DNA from: Pelargonium nanum
Lineage: Eukaryota > Streptophyta > Magnoliopsida > Geraniales > Geraniaceae
Assembly (NCBI GenBank): GCA_036897485.1
Contig: JAYMTF010000193.1
Location: 1-46,435 of the forward strand
Reading direction: 5' to 3'
DNA: 46,435 bases
The position numbers and the translations under genes are program-made. The notes under the pieces are model-generated. The model saw only the letters and a list, made by a program, of their open reading frames with translations, had not been told where the DNA came from and did not search any database. Shown piece by piece: positions 33,600 through 46,331 of the stretch (the first letter of the stretch is position 1; every line of letters starts with the position of its first letter).

Positions 33600-36500
33600 G
33601 AGCTCGCTATATAAACGAGAAAGACCACAATTTGCTATATGCAAATCCAAGAGACTGCCACTGCTCTGAAATCAAGAGCAGTCATAGCCGAACAAAAATT
33701 ATACCCGGCTCTCAAAACGGCAGAGAAAGAGAGGCACAAACCCCAAGGTGCTTGAATCAATAATACTAATAATAATAGAGTGATGATTTTACCATTTTGG
33801 GGCCTCCACAAGTCAAACTTGCTAATTTTAAATTATTTTCTCTTATATCAATACATGAATGACAAGTGAAGATATAATTAAATATTAAGGAGTTTCCACC
33901 ATATCCTATTCCATTGAGATAGACAAATATAAAACTTTATCTTAAAATCAAAAGACTAATTAATCTGTTTAATACTCTTTTTTCCTGCTCATGACTTAAA
34001 ATCTACACCATCAAATAAATGTTTTCCCTTTTTAATAGACTTCTTTTCAACTACAAATATTGGATAGCACATGTTCATAATTAAACCGTTAGCGACTTTA
34101 ATTTTGTGGTCACAGATTAACTCAAGTACATGAAAATCAAATACTACAAATTCGAATTCTCATCAAGAATCTATAAGTCTATGCACTTCTATAAGTCAAT
34201 CAGAGAGTTACTAATAACTCAAAAATCTATACTAACAAATTTTTCTTCAAGATATATTCATAATATTATCCATAGTCAAACCAAAACATTGTTATCCTTC
34301 CCCTCGGTCTTCACATTTTCTAAAGATTTGAAGCGTTTTAAAATCCACCGCTAAACACCTTTTAAAATTAGAAGAAGAAATAAAACTTTCAACACAAGAA
34401 GACGCAACTAAAGTTCATGATTAATTTACAAATACTCAAAAACTTGTAAAAATAATCGAATCAATTAGTAGTATGCCTCAAACTAATATTTATTTTATAT
34501 AATTATATAGAAAGTTAATTTTAAATAAATACATTTTAAAGATCTAAAAAGTGATTAATCATGAGTTGGCTTTTAATTCAAATAAAGAGGATGCAACATG
34601 TATTTCCTTCTCAGCAAAGTGCATGTTTTCTAGATTTGCATTTGACACATAAGTTTGTCTTTTCATTGTTTTGTCTTGTAACACAAATTTATAAACATTA
34701 CTTTTTCTAAATTTGTTTTTGAAATTCTTTTCCCACATTCCAAATTTGAAAAAATTAAATGGTAAAAGTTTTGATTTTGAACTACACAATTAGTAACTGT
34801 AGTCTAACCAAATTTTAAGTAATTTGATTGATAGAAAAAGATATACAATTTTTTTATAGGAACCGTCTAAGCAACAACCAAGAAATAAGAAATGAGACTT
34901 GTGTTGTTGTTTTGTTGAATCACAAGTCTACATTCCAAGAAATGTTGCCTAACTTTGTGGGATTTGTCAACACATCTATATCTATTCAGTAGAAGTCAAT
35001 TATTGCCAACTCCTATGCTATTTTTGACATTTCAAATTGGTAGATGCTGTTTCACTCATGGTTTGTTGCTTCTGCTTATTTCTTCATATAGCTTTAGTTT
35101 AGTTTTCTACCTCTTTCTACTTGTTTTGTGTCCTATCTTGTCCCATGTTTGTAAGGGTTTATTAGATACTCCCAAACTAGTAGGTAGGCCCTTGACAAAT
35201 TACCCTTTGAGCCTTCTCAGTGTGTTCGATACTTTTGTGTAAGAGATGACGAGTCGAGAAGAATCTTTACATTGTGAGTTTAAATACCTTTCAAAGTATG
35301 AGAGATTGATCTTTCTTCCACATTTTTAAATTCATTTGTGTCATTCACGCACTTTCAGCTCTCAAATTCTATATAGAATGCTCATTTGTTAGATCCTATT
35401 TCACAATAATATAAATTCTTATTTTCACGGCTGAAGTAAAATCCAGTCCCCCTTTAGTTTTGTTGAACAATGTGCTACTTTGTGGTGTGCATGCCTTTAA
35501 CAATCAAGTTCAAGCATTCAAGTGAAAAACCAATCCAAAACATTATAAGTGTGAAATCCCAAGTACAAGACTCTTACAACAACAAGAATTCTACGACAAC
35601 GCGTGTTTTATATGTTTTATATAAAACAAGATCAGGACACACCAGAGCTTATGTTTTATATGTTATAAAATTGTTTTGAAAGTTATGAACTAATAATTTC
35701 ATATCTTCTGATTTTTGAAAAAATATGTTGTTATTATGAAATCTTTTTAAGAACATTGTTGTGTTCTATTTAAAAGTTATTTTGAAATGTTATTCTCTAA
35801 CAATCATCTTGAGTAAAGCCTTTTATGTTTTTGAATCTTACATAACTTGCTTGCAATCTTATTTTGAGATCTTGATTGTAATTGAGGCATTGAGTTTTTT
35901 CGGTACAAAATTAAACCCTTTGATTTATTGGCTTTTGCAAATTAGTTTCAATATATTTATCGTGTACTTGGTCTTGTAGGCTAGAAACTATGCAGAAGAT
36001 TTACATCATACATTTGGTGCTTAGGTGTTGTTAGCAAGATTTGTTCTTACTAGGTGTTGCAGGTTTCATTGTTACTAGTTGTGATTGCAATACTTGTTCT
36101 TTTTAGGTGTTGTTGCAACATTTGTTCTTGTTTACTCGCATAATTTATTTTTGTAAACATTGTAACATGTTACTAAGTTAGTACAATGCAAATTGGCTTA
36201 TTCTGCAAATTGGCTAACAAGAATGATCCCATTCTATCTACATAGTTACAACATTTAAACTCACATTCAAGTGTAGACCATATATACAATTAGCTAAAAG
36301 CTTGGTTTATCAACACATCCATAATCCATTTATGTCCAATCCTACTGTAAAAAGAACAAATATATAGGCAGCACTACCATTTGCACACACTACTCCTGTT
36401 ACCAAAAGGATTAGACTTAGATTTGCAAACAGAATGTAAACAGCAAAAGTTTACAAGACTGCAAGCTTAAGGTTATCAATAGGAGATTAGATCTGAAGAT

Positions 36501-36844
36501 ATTCGGAAAATAGGATTGGAATTTCCATATGTCTATGTCTATGTCATTATCGATGAGACGAGACAGTATCTTCGAGTATGTACAGGTATAACCGCATCAA
36601 TTGCTACCTCCAATGAACAATATCTAAGTTTTGACAATACGATACTCATTCACGAAACAAGAGAAAATGAAGGGGGTAAGAAGAAGCACCACAGAACACA
36701 TATTATATGTATTAATCAAATACAGTACATCTGCTTAGGACAAACAGAATGTTCAGCTAGTGACCATTAACAGCACATAGAACAAACAATGCAACTTAAT
36801 TATTATCATATATAGTAGCATGTCATAGTGCCATTCACAGACCT
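33600..36844. other. Long AT-rich gene-free interval
   Basis: No supported coding region over 3.2 kb. Short imperfect repeats of 'taggtgttgttgcaacatttgttctt' type occur at about 36022-36134 (four partial units). Several plus-strand frames of 60-95 codons are hydrophobic but have no start context or homology I recognise. Confidence 0.5.
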
Positions 36845-37505
36845 TAAGCAGGAGCCTCCCCAACAAAACATCCATCACGGTTTGCTATTTCCTATAGGAA
36901 ATTGCCCAATTGATCCATCTGTATCAGCGTCAAAATCTATACCTAGCAGGACCTGCACAGAACTTAAGATCAGTAAACAACTTCTCTGAAATATTAAGAC
37001 TCAAAATACGCACTAAGACTTCAGAAAAAGATTTGCACCTCTCCTGACCTACAATGATCTTCGTGGGCAAGAGTGACGTCACGTGGCATACACCTTAGAG
37101 GTCCGAGTTGGCCTGCAAAATTATAAGATAAATAATACTTAATGCTTAATGGCAGTAAATAGACTGTCATAAATACATACAGATTCAACCATACCTTAAC
37201 GTTATTGCCAAGATCTTTAATATCACAATAGTACATGATAGTTTTCTCCAAGCAGAAATTCTTCAAAAATCCACATTATGATTTACAGGTGGTGAAAATA
37301 TATGATCAGGTATTATAGCAAGTTTTTCACGGTCCCAAACCTGTAATATAAATATATACAGCAATCATGAAATTTTGGACAAAACAGACAAAAATAATAG
37401 GTAGAACTAGATAAAAGGAAGTTATTCTCTACCTTTACATGTTGCAGTGATGTGAGAGCCTGAGAAGGTAAATGAATGATGTGTTCTTTACAAAGAACTA
37501 TAGCC
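36845..37505 (-). pseudogene. 3-isopropylmalate dehydratase large subunit (LeuC/IPMI-LSU) pseudogene fragment
   Basis: The minus strand retains intron-separated exon relics. At 37340-37195: VWDREKLAIIPDHIFSP, NHNVD, then after a one-base frameshift KNFCLEKTI, YCDIKDLGN (family: KVWDREKIVIIPDHYIF, NVDILRDFC, YYDIKDL). At 37112-37039: VTLAHEDHCRSGEV (family: HVALAQEGHCRPGEV) with a frameshift. At 36952-36845: VLLGIDFD, DGSIGQF, and a broken IGNRDGCFV (family: [30 protein letters not shown]). A possible further exon lies at about 37500-37440. Splice sites are mostly intact, so this is a decayed genomic copy, not a processed one. The catalytic [4Fe-4S] region is missing or disrupted, so no enzyme can be made. 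The intact enzyme isomerises isopropylmalate in plastid leucine synthesis. Confidence 0.82.
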
Positions 37506-38207
37506 GCTAATTAAGATCCTCACAAGGTTAATGAGTTTCATACTTTCATGTACTACAAGTTCCATACCCATGCACACATGGGTGGTTTAAATGTATGATT
37601 ATTATTTTTAATAATAATTTGAAAGAAAAAAATAATAATCGTTTTTATTCAGAAAAGAAAATGAAGCGGTCGACTTTCAGTTGTTCTTGTCTTCTTGTCT
37701 GCAAAGTGTTCTGCCACAGTTCAAAGGACATCTCCATTCACAGACAAACAGAGCTTAACAATGAAAAAGTTCATACTAAAAGATAGATAGGTTTATTAAC
37801 TTAATGAGTAACAAGAACATATACACCTCAAATATGATTGGCCGGGCATGCACTTTAATAATAAGAGCTGAGAATCTTATACATAAAAGAGGGAGAAACT
37901 ACATAACTTGGTATAGAACTAGTTCTTTTTTCCGGCATCTAAGATTCTGCTGCTGCACGATTGTACAGATTTCATACTAAGATAAAGAAGGTCGTAAAAG
38001 AGCAAAGTATCTACAAGACCTTCTTACAGTCTTATTTATTTAATTTCTATATAATCCAGTTATGTCATATAGTTAAACATTATCATTAATGACCCAATTC
38101 TTTTTTTTTTCTTTTTTCTTTTTTATACACCTGGGTTGGAGAGTTTCTGGCAGAGAAGTAGGGACCTGCAAAATTGTAGATATTGTTTGAAGAGGCTGCT
38201 AAACTAG
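37506..38207. other. Region between pseudogene and CCT gene, incl. CCT 3' UTR
   Basis: The right half (about 37900-38207) is the likely 3' UTR of the CCT gene. A pyrimidine tract lies at 38100-38125. No coding region supported. Confidence 0.5.
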
Positions 38208-41200
38208 TTAAATCCAGGACTGGATTGGGTAGTTGCACTTGAAGGAGTTCACACCACTGATGTGAGCAAATATATCTGATGAATCAACCATATCGTCTTC
38301 TTCTTTCACAACTACCTGTGATGAATATATAATATGGTGACGTATATACGACGGGGATTTATAACAAAATTTAGGAAGAGAAGCAAATGCTGGCAAGCTT
38401 TAAAAAAAAAAAATTTAAATTTTGTTAGGCTACAAGAAAATCTAGTTTGCTGAAGCATTAATTTGCACAATGTACTGAAACAATCATCTTACTTCTTCAT
38501 CTTCCTCTTCATGATTGCTACAAGCAGATCTATGGGTCTCTCCAAAATCATCATTTTTAGCAAATCTTCCCCTGACTCGAGGTCGGCTGTCTGCCAGTGT
38601 CTTGCGGCATGCATACTGCATATTTTCTTGGTCCATCAGTAAATATTCAAACTTTTAGGAATGTGTTTATATCTACATATAGGTAAGCTATACTCTAGAA
38701 GAATATTTGTTCACACATGGAAGTACCTTGATTTTCTTGCTGAAGTTCCTCTCATTTCTCTTCTTCATGTACCTATGGATTTTCTCCTTCCTCTGTTCAA
38801 CCGAAAGCTTTCCTACTTTGAAAGTTGATTCTTCTAAACTTGAGATCTCTGATGCTAATGGAGTAGAAGTAGCCCCCCCATTCACCAGTTGTTGACTCTC
38901 ATTGCTGAGTGCTTGCTGAGAGAATTAAAAAGAAGGATTGTAAAGGGAGGCTAATGTCCATTAGTTCCTTTCTAGTATAAAAGTTAAATCTATCTCACTA
39001 GACTGGAATGAACCTTCAAATAAAGTATTCATGTCATTCGGCTTACTGTAACTGGCCTAGTTACAGCTCTGCGACTCTGCGTAAAGATTTGAAGATCAAA
39101 GGGCAATAACTATATTGCCTTTTCCCTTTTATGGCTTATTGAAGCCCACCTACTTAGTAAACTGATACGAGAAACAGTTGCTCATGAACATAAATTATTT
39201 TGCTAAATCATCCATTAACGGGATAGCATCATTTCTAAACCCCATCTTAGGACCACAGTGAGACACCTTGATCATCAGTAACCATTCTTATGATAAGCTA
39301 ATAAACTCATATAATTGTAAATGTTCTTTCTGCATATTGGAGCACCTCTCAAAATAATATCCATAGAGCTATGTAAATAGTTTTAGAAACCTGCTTTGGT
39401 TAGCTATGAAGATATTACCGAAGTTTGATAAATGGATTAATGCTGTTCCCGTGAAAAAGAAAATAATGATGCAGAAGAAAATCAAAGATGCACCTAATAA
39501 TATTATACCATATTAGCAACCGAGTATACATACTGGTAGTACCTGAAGGTCTCCAGGGTTAAAAGCCCTCTGCATTGAATCTGAACAGTGGATTCCACGG
39601 TTCTCTCCCTGAAAGTCCAGCTCTTGTGGTTGCAGTTCAGAACCCATAGGAATACTCCCAGCAAAAATTGCAGAGCTGTCAGCGGCATTGAAGGTCCCAG
39701 GCATGAATGTTACCATAGGAGGGAAGAGGAAGGAACAAGAAGAAGATGTAGGGTTCAGAGATAGGTAAGAAGGAACTGAAGATAAGCAATCTTCTTCAAA
39801 AACAGAAGGTAATGGAGGTCCCAGAAGAGGCACAACTGGGTCAGGAGGATACTGTGACAGCCCATCAACAACACCATCTGTTACTGAGATCTGAGACTGC
39901 AATGAAGAAAAATCAATCTGATCTTGCTGGCTTGAGAAAAATGGAGCAACTGAAAATGAAGGAGTTGGAGAAAAGTTAATGGAAGCAGATATATCATTAT
40001 CTAACTCTTCCGAAGAATCAAAGAGTATGGAGAGATTGCTATTGTTGTTAGTAGCAGCGGTTGTGTTGGTGGCAGTGGAGGTGCTAGTGGTTGTGGTAGT
40101 TGTGGTGGTGGTGGTGGTTGGAGTGGGATTGGATTTGTTCCTAATGCCATTATTTTCTTGGTAGCTATTCAATTTATCTATATCTGGGGGCAAGGAAAGT
40201 TTTGTGGCATAGGAGCATTCTTCATAACAACAATTTGAAGAAGATCCAACTTCAGAGTTTTGCAAGGTCTCCTGGAATAGTTCGGGGTCGCAAAATTCAA
40301 AATCTTGAGCACTGATTGGGCTTGAAATTTCATCCTGCAAAACAGTGGAACTCGACATTAGAATCATGATCAAACAGTTGTTAGCTACAACATATATGTA
40401 GACCTCAGAATCATCCTCAAGATTAGGATTGACCTTTTCTTGGGGCAAACTTGAAGCACAATTCTTCATTACTTTGTATGATAGATTTGAATCTAATTCC
40501 TATTTATTGATCAACATTGTGTCTGTGATGAATAGACCATGATATGAAAGGGAAGACTAAGCTTAAAAGCTAGTATTCTGACTATTCTCTAACCATGCCA
40601 ATTTTTACCACACGGATATATAACCAAATGTTGAACCGTGTTAACTTTTTTTTTTTTTCTTCACGAATATGCTTTCAGTGATTTATATCTATATCACTCC
40701 AAATCACCACAGAAGTCTCTCTGTAGTGGAACTACCGAGTTAATTCATGGCCATGCACCCATGTTTTATTTGTTAGAAAAAGGCATAAGTTCTATAAAAG
40801 GAGGATGGTTTGGCTCAGTAAACTTGGGAAAGTGGAAAAAGATATGGATTCACTTCATGCTCCATGTGACATGCCCCAAATCAAGTTCCCAATGGTAGCA
40901 AAAAATCAGCAGCATATACAAACAAGGAAAGTTCAGAGTATTTTAATTTCATTCGATATAAAGAAATAAGCCCAGTTGGAGCAAACAGTTGGAATCGAAA
41001 GGCACTTCCTAAAAAAATCTCATGATCATTTCACAAGCATATGGAGTGTTTGCCCATAGATCTCTTAATCACTTCAATTTAACACAAGAATCAAATTTAG
41101 AAAAGCTTCGAGGTGAAGTATAAAAAGCTACATATTCCACAATAATAAAAAGCAAAGTTGAACAAGTATGAGAAAGATGAAAATATGAGATAATTAGATA

Positions 41201-41684
41201 ATTGGATACTAAGATAATGACAGTTTGGTAATCATGCTTCGATGCGAATTAGACAGTATAATACATTTTCTTCAACTTTTGGTGGATGTTGAAACTCAGT
41301 GATCGAGTTGCACAAGTTGTAATTAGCCTCTCCTGCTCGCCTTTCAGTCATTATCAACACTCACACATTTTATCAAACACGTAGTGTGCAACAAAATCAA
41401 ACAAACCCATATAACAATCAATGTCAAAAGCACCCTCCATTACAAAAAGCATGAAATTCCCACTCACAAAATGGTAAATAAAATTGACAACCCATATAAT
41501 TTTTTTCTTCAAATTCATCTAATTTCACAAAAAGGGTCGGTAAATCTGACAAAATAAGAACAACCCAAAATTCAAAATTAAGAAAAAAAAACACAACAAT
41601 GCATGTTCATCGAGATTTAAAAAGAGAAGAATTGTGAGAATTTACAATTTCGAGATGCTCCGGAGAATGCAAAATGTCCTGCAT
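38208..41684 (-). CDS. CCT-domain transcriptional regulator (CMF/ASML2-like)
   Basis: Five exons on the minus strand, 41684-41646, 40334-39543, 38915-38727, 38615-38493 and 38315-38208, all in phase 0, give 416 residues. Exon 1 encodes only MQDILHSPEHLEI. Exon 2 holds ISSPISAQDFEFCDPELFQE, a Thr/Asn-rich low-complexity stretch (about residues 80-110) and Ser/Pro-rich activation-type sequence. Exons 3-4 hold the CCT domain: VGKLSVEQRKEKIHRYMKKR, NERNFSKKIKYACRKTLAD and SRPRVRGRFAKND. An acidic EEDEEE tail and DSSDIFAHISGVNSFKCNY end the protein. No B-box or pseudo-receiver domain is present, which places it in the CCT-motif-only family with ASML2. Such proteins are nuclear; CCT domains bind DNA through NF-Y-type complexes, and relatives affect sugar responses and flowering. 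The frame starting at 40469 reads into intron 1. The tiny first exon is the least certain part. Confidence 0.9.
40050..40125. repeat. Coding trinucleotide repeat (poly-Thr) in the CCT gene
   Basis: Imperfect (GGT/GTG)n on the plus strand encodes a run of about eleven Thr followed by TSTSTATNTTAATNNN in the CCT protein. Likely length-polymorphic. Confidence 0.85.
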
Positions 41685-42368
41685 CGTCTTCGAAATCTGA
41701 AGCTCTATTTGTGATTTTCTAGCTAAGCTTTCTCTCTAAATAGCTATTGTATCTGAAACCCAAAACTTCATATTCACGAATCACACCCAAAACCTACCCG
41801 AAACAACAACAACAGCAACAACAAAATCATAAACAAAAAAGCTCTAGTTTTTATTTAGTTAAAAATTAATGTTGTTTTATTTGTAAATAAGTTAGTTATT
41901 GATAGCTCAGAAATTGGGGGTGTCAAGTTAGTTGTATATATACATACACAGTTATGGTGGCTGTCCGTACGGTCATAGTACGGAACGTGGGTGTGAATCC
42001 GAACTTCACGGAGAGCCATTTATTTTACTTTCCCGACCACTTGGGCGCTTGACGCGTGTCCTGTTCTCTGACGTGGCGAGTCAAAGGAGAATTTGGGTTG
42101 ACCCACCTAATTATTCGGCTCTATGGGAAGTTACGAAAATGGCCCTTCCAAGGGCTCTGCAGACTGCCGTGAAGTAACTAAATTTGTATATAGACCCATT
42201 AATGGAATAATTTAAAGTGTATTTTCTTTTCACATAACTAATCCTAATTTTCTATTTATGAAATGATATAATAATTTAAATTTCGACCTTGTGATTTTAA
42301 TTTTAATTACTTTCTAGAAATTGAGTATGACATTGGTAAAGAAAAAGCCTAGAAAGTATTATAAAAGT
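41685..42368. other. CCT gene promoter side and spacer
   Basis: Just left is the CCT 5' UTR. A GC-richer block at 41950-42175 has an 81-codon plus frame without any domain; it may be a repeat but I cannot place it. Confidence 0.45.
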
Positions 42369-42514
42369 GTTTTTTTATAAGCACGGGACAACAGGCTTAC
42401 AAAAGCATGTATTTATCACCCCTAGTGCAAGGAGACTCGAACCTGAATTCTCAAATGGAATTCAAAACGCATCTACCGCTTGGCCCGTGTTTTTTTTTAA
42501 TCAAAGAAGTTGTG
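42369..42514 (-). mobile_element. SINE, minus strand, with 11-bp target-site duplication
   Basis: The direct repeat attataaaagt occurs at 42358-42368 and 42515-42525. On the minus strand the A-box is 'gggccaagcggtagatgcg' and the B-box 'caggttcgagtctcc'. The 3' end 'ctgttgtcccgtgcttataa' followed by A-rich tail resembles family B. Confidence 0.82.
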
Positions 42515-42938
42515 ATTATAAAAGTTGGGTACATGGAATAATTTTAAAAATAATATTGTTGTACATTTGAACAAATTGAGATGTATCCAACTATATGATG
42601 ATTTATGATTGACCAAATAAATTGATCACTGAGTTATGCTTTTCCACATTTTTGGACAACTATTGATGAAGACATTAATAATGCAATGTGGCTAATAGTT
42701 TTCTTGTTACATTTAGAGGGCACAATTTGGTGCTACTGTATTTTTGAAGGTTATATTTTGTACAAAAATGTGGTATATTTTTATTGAGTAACTAAAAATG
42801 GAAATTAGTGACAAAAAATTGGTTGCCTTCCATGCTGGCCACCTAAAAATTAAGAACAAAGTTATTAATTATCTATTGTTCTATCTGTCCCAAAATAAAC
42901 ATCATGTTTCACTTGAATTTTTATTTCAAAATAAGTAC

Positions 42939-43199
42939 TTCCTCCGTCCAAAATGAGTGACCTGTTTGTCTAAATTTTTTGTCCCAAAATGAGTGTCTTG
43001 TTTCTATTTTTAGGTTATTATATTATTGCTTTTCTCATTATACCCTTATCACTTATGCATTACAGGAAAACCTAATCTGAACTGCACATGGGGTGCATGA
43101 GGGAAAGTGAGGGTAATATTGGAAACACATTAAATTATCTGGTAATCCTTAATTTTTGCAAAAAATAGAAACTGTACATTCATTTTGGGACGGAGGGAG
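42939..43199. mobile_element. Stowaway (Tc1/mariner) MITE
   Basis: The ends are cttcctccgtcc.aaaatgag and cattttgggacggagggag, flanked by TA at 42937-42938 and 43200-43201. CTCCCTCCGTCCC ends with a TA duplication are diagnostic of Stowaway. A partial related copy ('ctgtcccaaaataaacatc') lies just upstream at about 42886. Confidence 0.9.
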
Positions 43200-43545
43200 T
43201 ATTATTTTTTTCTTTTAAAATGGCACAATCTTATCTATCGAGCGAAAGAAAGCAAGTACTTGAAGAATACGAAACACTAGGTAGCCAATAATGAAGAACA
43301 TGAGTAGTCTCTCGTACCAAACCATGAAAATGACATGTCTTTGTGAGTATCAAAATCGACGTACACATCTACTTTCTTCGTGACAAAATTTCAGGGACAG
43401 TGACCACGACACATCATCAAGGGGTTTTCTTGTTTAGCTAATACTTCCCTATCATGTGTTTCCTTTTTCTTAACATGTATAACACACCTTACTATTACGA
43501 GTTCTAGTTAGAAATAATAATACAAAATTATGTTGTTTATTTAAA

Positions 43546-43670
43546 GATGACTCAATAGTTAAAATACACATTTTTTTTTATGCGAGATGGTAGATATAAA
43601 TTTTGAAAAATCAGATAGAGTGAAATTTTGAGTTAAAAAGAGATAACTACCCCTGTTTTGTAATGAATGA
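43546..43670 (+). mobile_element. Decayed family-A SINE
   Basis: The sequence follows the 18607 SINE step by step (gatgactcaatagttaaaa for 'gtggcgcaatggtcaaaa'; 'gagttaaaaagagataactacccctgttttgta' for the 3' end) but its B-box has been lost to mutation. It is the oldest copy of this family here. Confidence 0.6.
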
Positions 43671-43809
43671 AAGAATAATCATCAAATGTAATTAAAGCAA
43701 GCTTTATTTCATCTCCCATCTCAACCAATTGAGACCTTCATTATATATAAATTCACATGGCATGTGCATGCATTAAGCTCAATCATCTGCACTTAACTGA
43801 AGTATATAT

Positions 43810-44010
43810 ATGAAGGTATGTTGGGTCAAACGGTTGATACTCTTTGAATTTCCTTTGAGGTCTCAGGTTCGAGCATTCTTGCCGATGGTATGGGGTGGAA
43901 TTTATGGGTCCGAAAAGAGAGCTAACAACTGACTCGGGTGACTCGACCACTAAGGGGTGAGAAACACAGGCCTTTGTAGGCTTGATGTCCCGTCGATTAT
44001 AAAAATAACA
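43810..44010 (+). mobile_element. SINE (family B), complete, 15-bp target-site duplication
   Basis: Exact repeats aactgaagtatatat lie at 43795-43809 and 44011-44025. The A-box region is 'ttgggtcaaacggttgatac' and the B-box 'caggttcgagca'. The tail 'gatgtcccgtcgattataaa' plus A-rich end is shared with the elements at 42369 and 46332. The intact duplication implies recent insertion. Confidence 0.9.
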
Positions 44011-44025
44011 AACTGAAGTATATAT

Positions 44026-46331
44026 CAAACGTACAAGTATTATGTGGGAAGAAGAAGACCACAAATATCAAAAGAACATATCTAACTTTTATAGGCTCCA
44101 CTTTTATTCCCTCATCAGCCAAAAAGAGAAACCAAACCAGCAACGTACGTACCCATGAAAAAACATGCATGGTCTATCTTGCAGCTTTGCATCAAAACAC
44201 CCCATCTTTAATTTATGTTGCTTCAACTAAGTTCCTCAGATCTTGTCATACGATGCTTCGTAGACCGAACATCGAATCCGACCCTCAATTTTATCAGCAA
44301 AAGCTTCTTTTTTCATTTGCTAAAAATGGCACTACATGGTGTTCTAGAGAGCTTCCGTTTTGCTTGTTTCGGCAAAATTCGAAGCGCATTAAAATAAATG
44401 GCTCATCTTGAGCCTGCCCCTAAGTGACAGATGTGGTTTTGTGGAATCAAAGATCGTGTTTCTCCTTTAGATTTGTATATGATCCTCTTCTTTTCTTTGA
44501 CAGAGATGATGTCTCTAGATTGCAGTAGCAACCATGAAAGTAAAAAACTCTCTTTTCAGCTCACATGGTGGCATTTGTGCCATTGTCGACACAACCATTC
44601 TTGACTACTGCAACATATTTGGTCTCGTCTGCTTGCTAGCTAGCTACAAAGATAGAGATTGAAAGGACTTGACTACTCTTGAGAGAATCCTCATGAGTTT
44701 AACGCCAACCTTCAAATCATGTTTCCAACGATTAATTTTGTAAGAAAAAATTGTGATGCGTCTATTTGACTCGTGGTTAGTGCAAACAAAGTATGATGAC
44801 TTTGTTTTCCACGTGATAGAGAAAGTTTTTATTTTTTGTTTTGTTACAGTAGCGGGTATAGTAAGCAAAATCATACGGAAAGAAAGGGGGCTACGAAATA
44901 ATCATAAGTTTGGAGTCTTTGGTCCTGAATGACGGATCTAGAAGATGGGATCCTTGGTGTTGGGTTTCTGGAGACTACACAAGTGTAGCACACTATTTGC
45001 AAGAAACCCGCGTATTCCTAAAAAGTCACGTCATACATGAGAGTAAGAATTTATTTCAGAAGAATTTGTGACATATTTGAATTTTGAACCAAAATAAACT
45101 TGATTCAACAAAAAGGCCCAATGACTTTTGGCCTCTAAAGATAGAAGCCCACCAATTCGAGACATTTTCCTATTGACTACATTGAGTTCACCAAGCCGTT
45201 AACTTGTTTTTTCTTTCTTTTGATTTTCCTCTTCGAATACTTGGATTGTTTTGTTTTGGTATTCTCTATGTTGCACCTTCAATGTTAACTAAATAAGTGA
45301 ATAATTTTGGTTGACTTTCATCCTTACTCAATTGCACTCCTAAATTATCTTTTCTTCCACATCGACGGAGTTTTAACAAGTGAACTCATCTTCTAATTCA
45401 ATGTTTACTTCATGCATATGATTCTAATTAAAGAAGCCACACTACTTCTTCCCATCAAAAGCATCAATATATGTAATTTTCATCAATCGAACCACATTAA
45501 ACCGACTCCCATTTCACCCAACAGCTACTACAGACCCATTCATGTCAATGCCAACATTAGGAGCATATGAATCTCCGTTTGTCCATGATCTTGTGATAAA
45601 AATATAGCACGTAATTGCGTTCACTACCCTCATATGTTTCAACCTGCCATTGATCACCTCTTTATCGCTTCTTGTCTTCATCAAACCATCCCAAATGACA
45701 TCTCTTGTGCCAATCTCTAGAAATAACACATCATCGCCTTCGTTTTACGGAATCTAGTTATCTTCAAATATCGAATGAAGTCCAAAGAATGGAATGTAGT
45801 CCAAATCCACATAATTCATATGTTTAACTTCCTCTTCAACATATATTCATTTTTCTCATTCTCCAACAAATGAACCACTGAAATTGACAATAAAATTTAC
45901 TCTACCACCCTTTTTCCCATTTTTAACCTATCAACACACATGATCATATCATAAACGATAAACAATGAACGTTACAAATATCATAATCCAAACTAAGACC
46001 TTAATCATGGTTTGTACACCAACAAATCAATATGCTCACAACTATACATGAGCATTATACAAACATTGTTTGAACACTACATGATCCCAATTTCAGTATA
46101 CTAAGACATAAGTGGTAACAACTTCAACAAAACAAAAGTTTGAAACTTTACTGTCAATCTACATTCACATAACATCAACGTTAAACTACAACGTAACTAC
46201 AACATGAGAAGAAAAACAAATTTTGATAATTTTTCACATGCAACTAACCCGAATAGTGCGTGAGTGTTTTCAAAAAACCAACTTCAACTTCGAAGTAAAC
46301 AATCCTAATCCTCCAAATAAAGAGCATATGA
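44026..46331. other. Intergenic DNA, no supported gene
   Basis: No domain-bearing frame. The plus frames at 44169-44411 overlap each other and look random. The 71-codon minus frame at 45514-45729 has fairly ordered sequence (WDGLMKTRSD, SYAPNVGIDMNGSVVAVG) but I do not recognise a family; it may be an eroded exon or TE fragment. Confidence 0.45.

Noticed and set aside
40335-40469. Alternative N-terminus of the CCT protein (MKNCASS...)
   Set aside because: It ends at a clear TTTTGCAG acceptor; the extension has no family match, while the small exon at 41646-41684 joins in phase.
44169-44411. Two overlapping plus frames of 80 and 60 codons
   Set aside because: Neither has a recognised domain, both depend on chance open frames, and no splice or promoter support was seen.
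45514-45729. 71-codon minus frame with ordered-looking sequence
   Set aside because: Looked for a match to known TE and plant families and found none I can name; kept only as a note in the intergenic entry.
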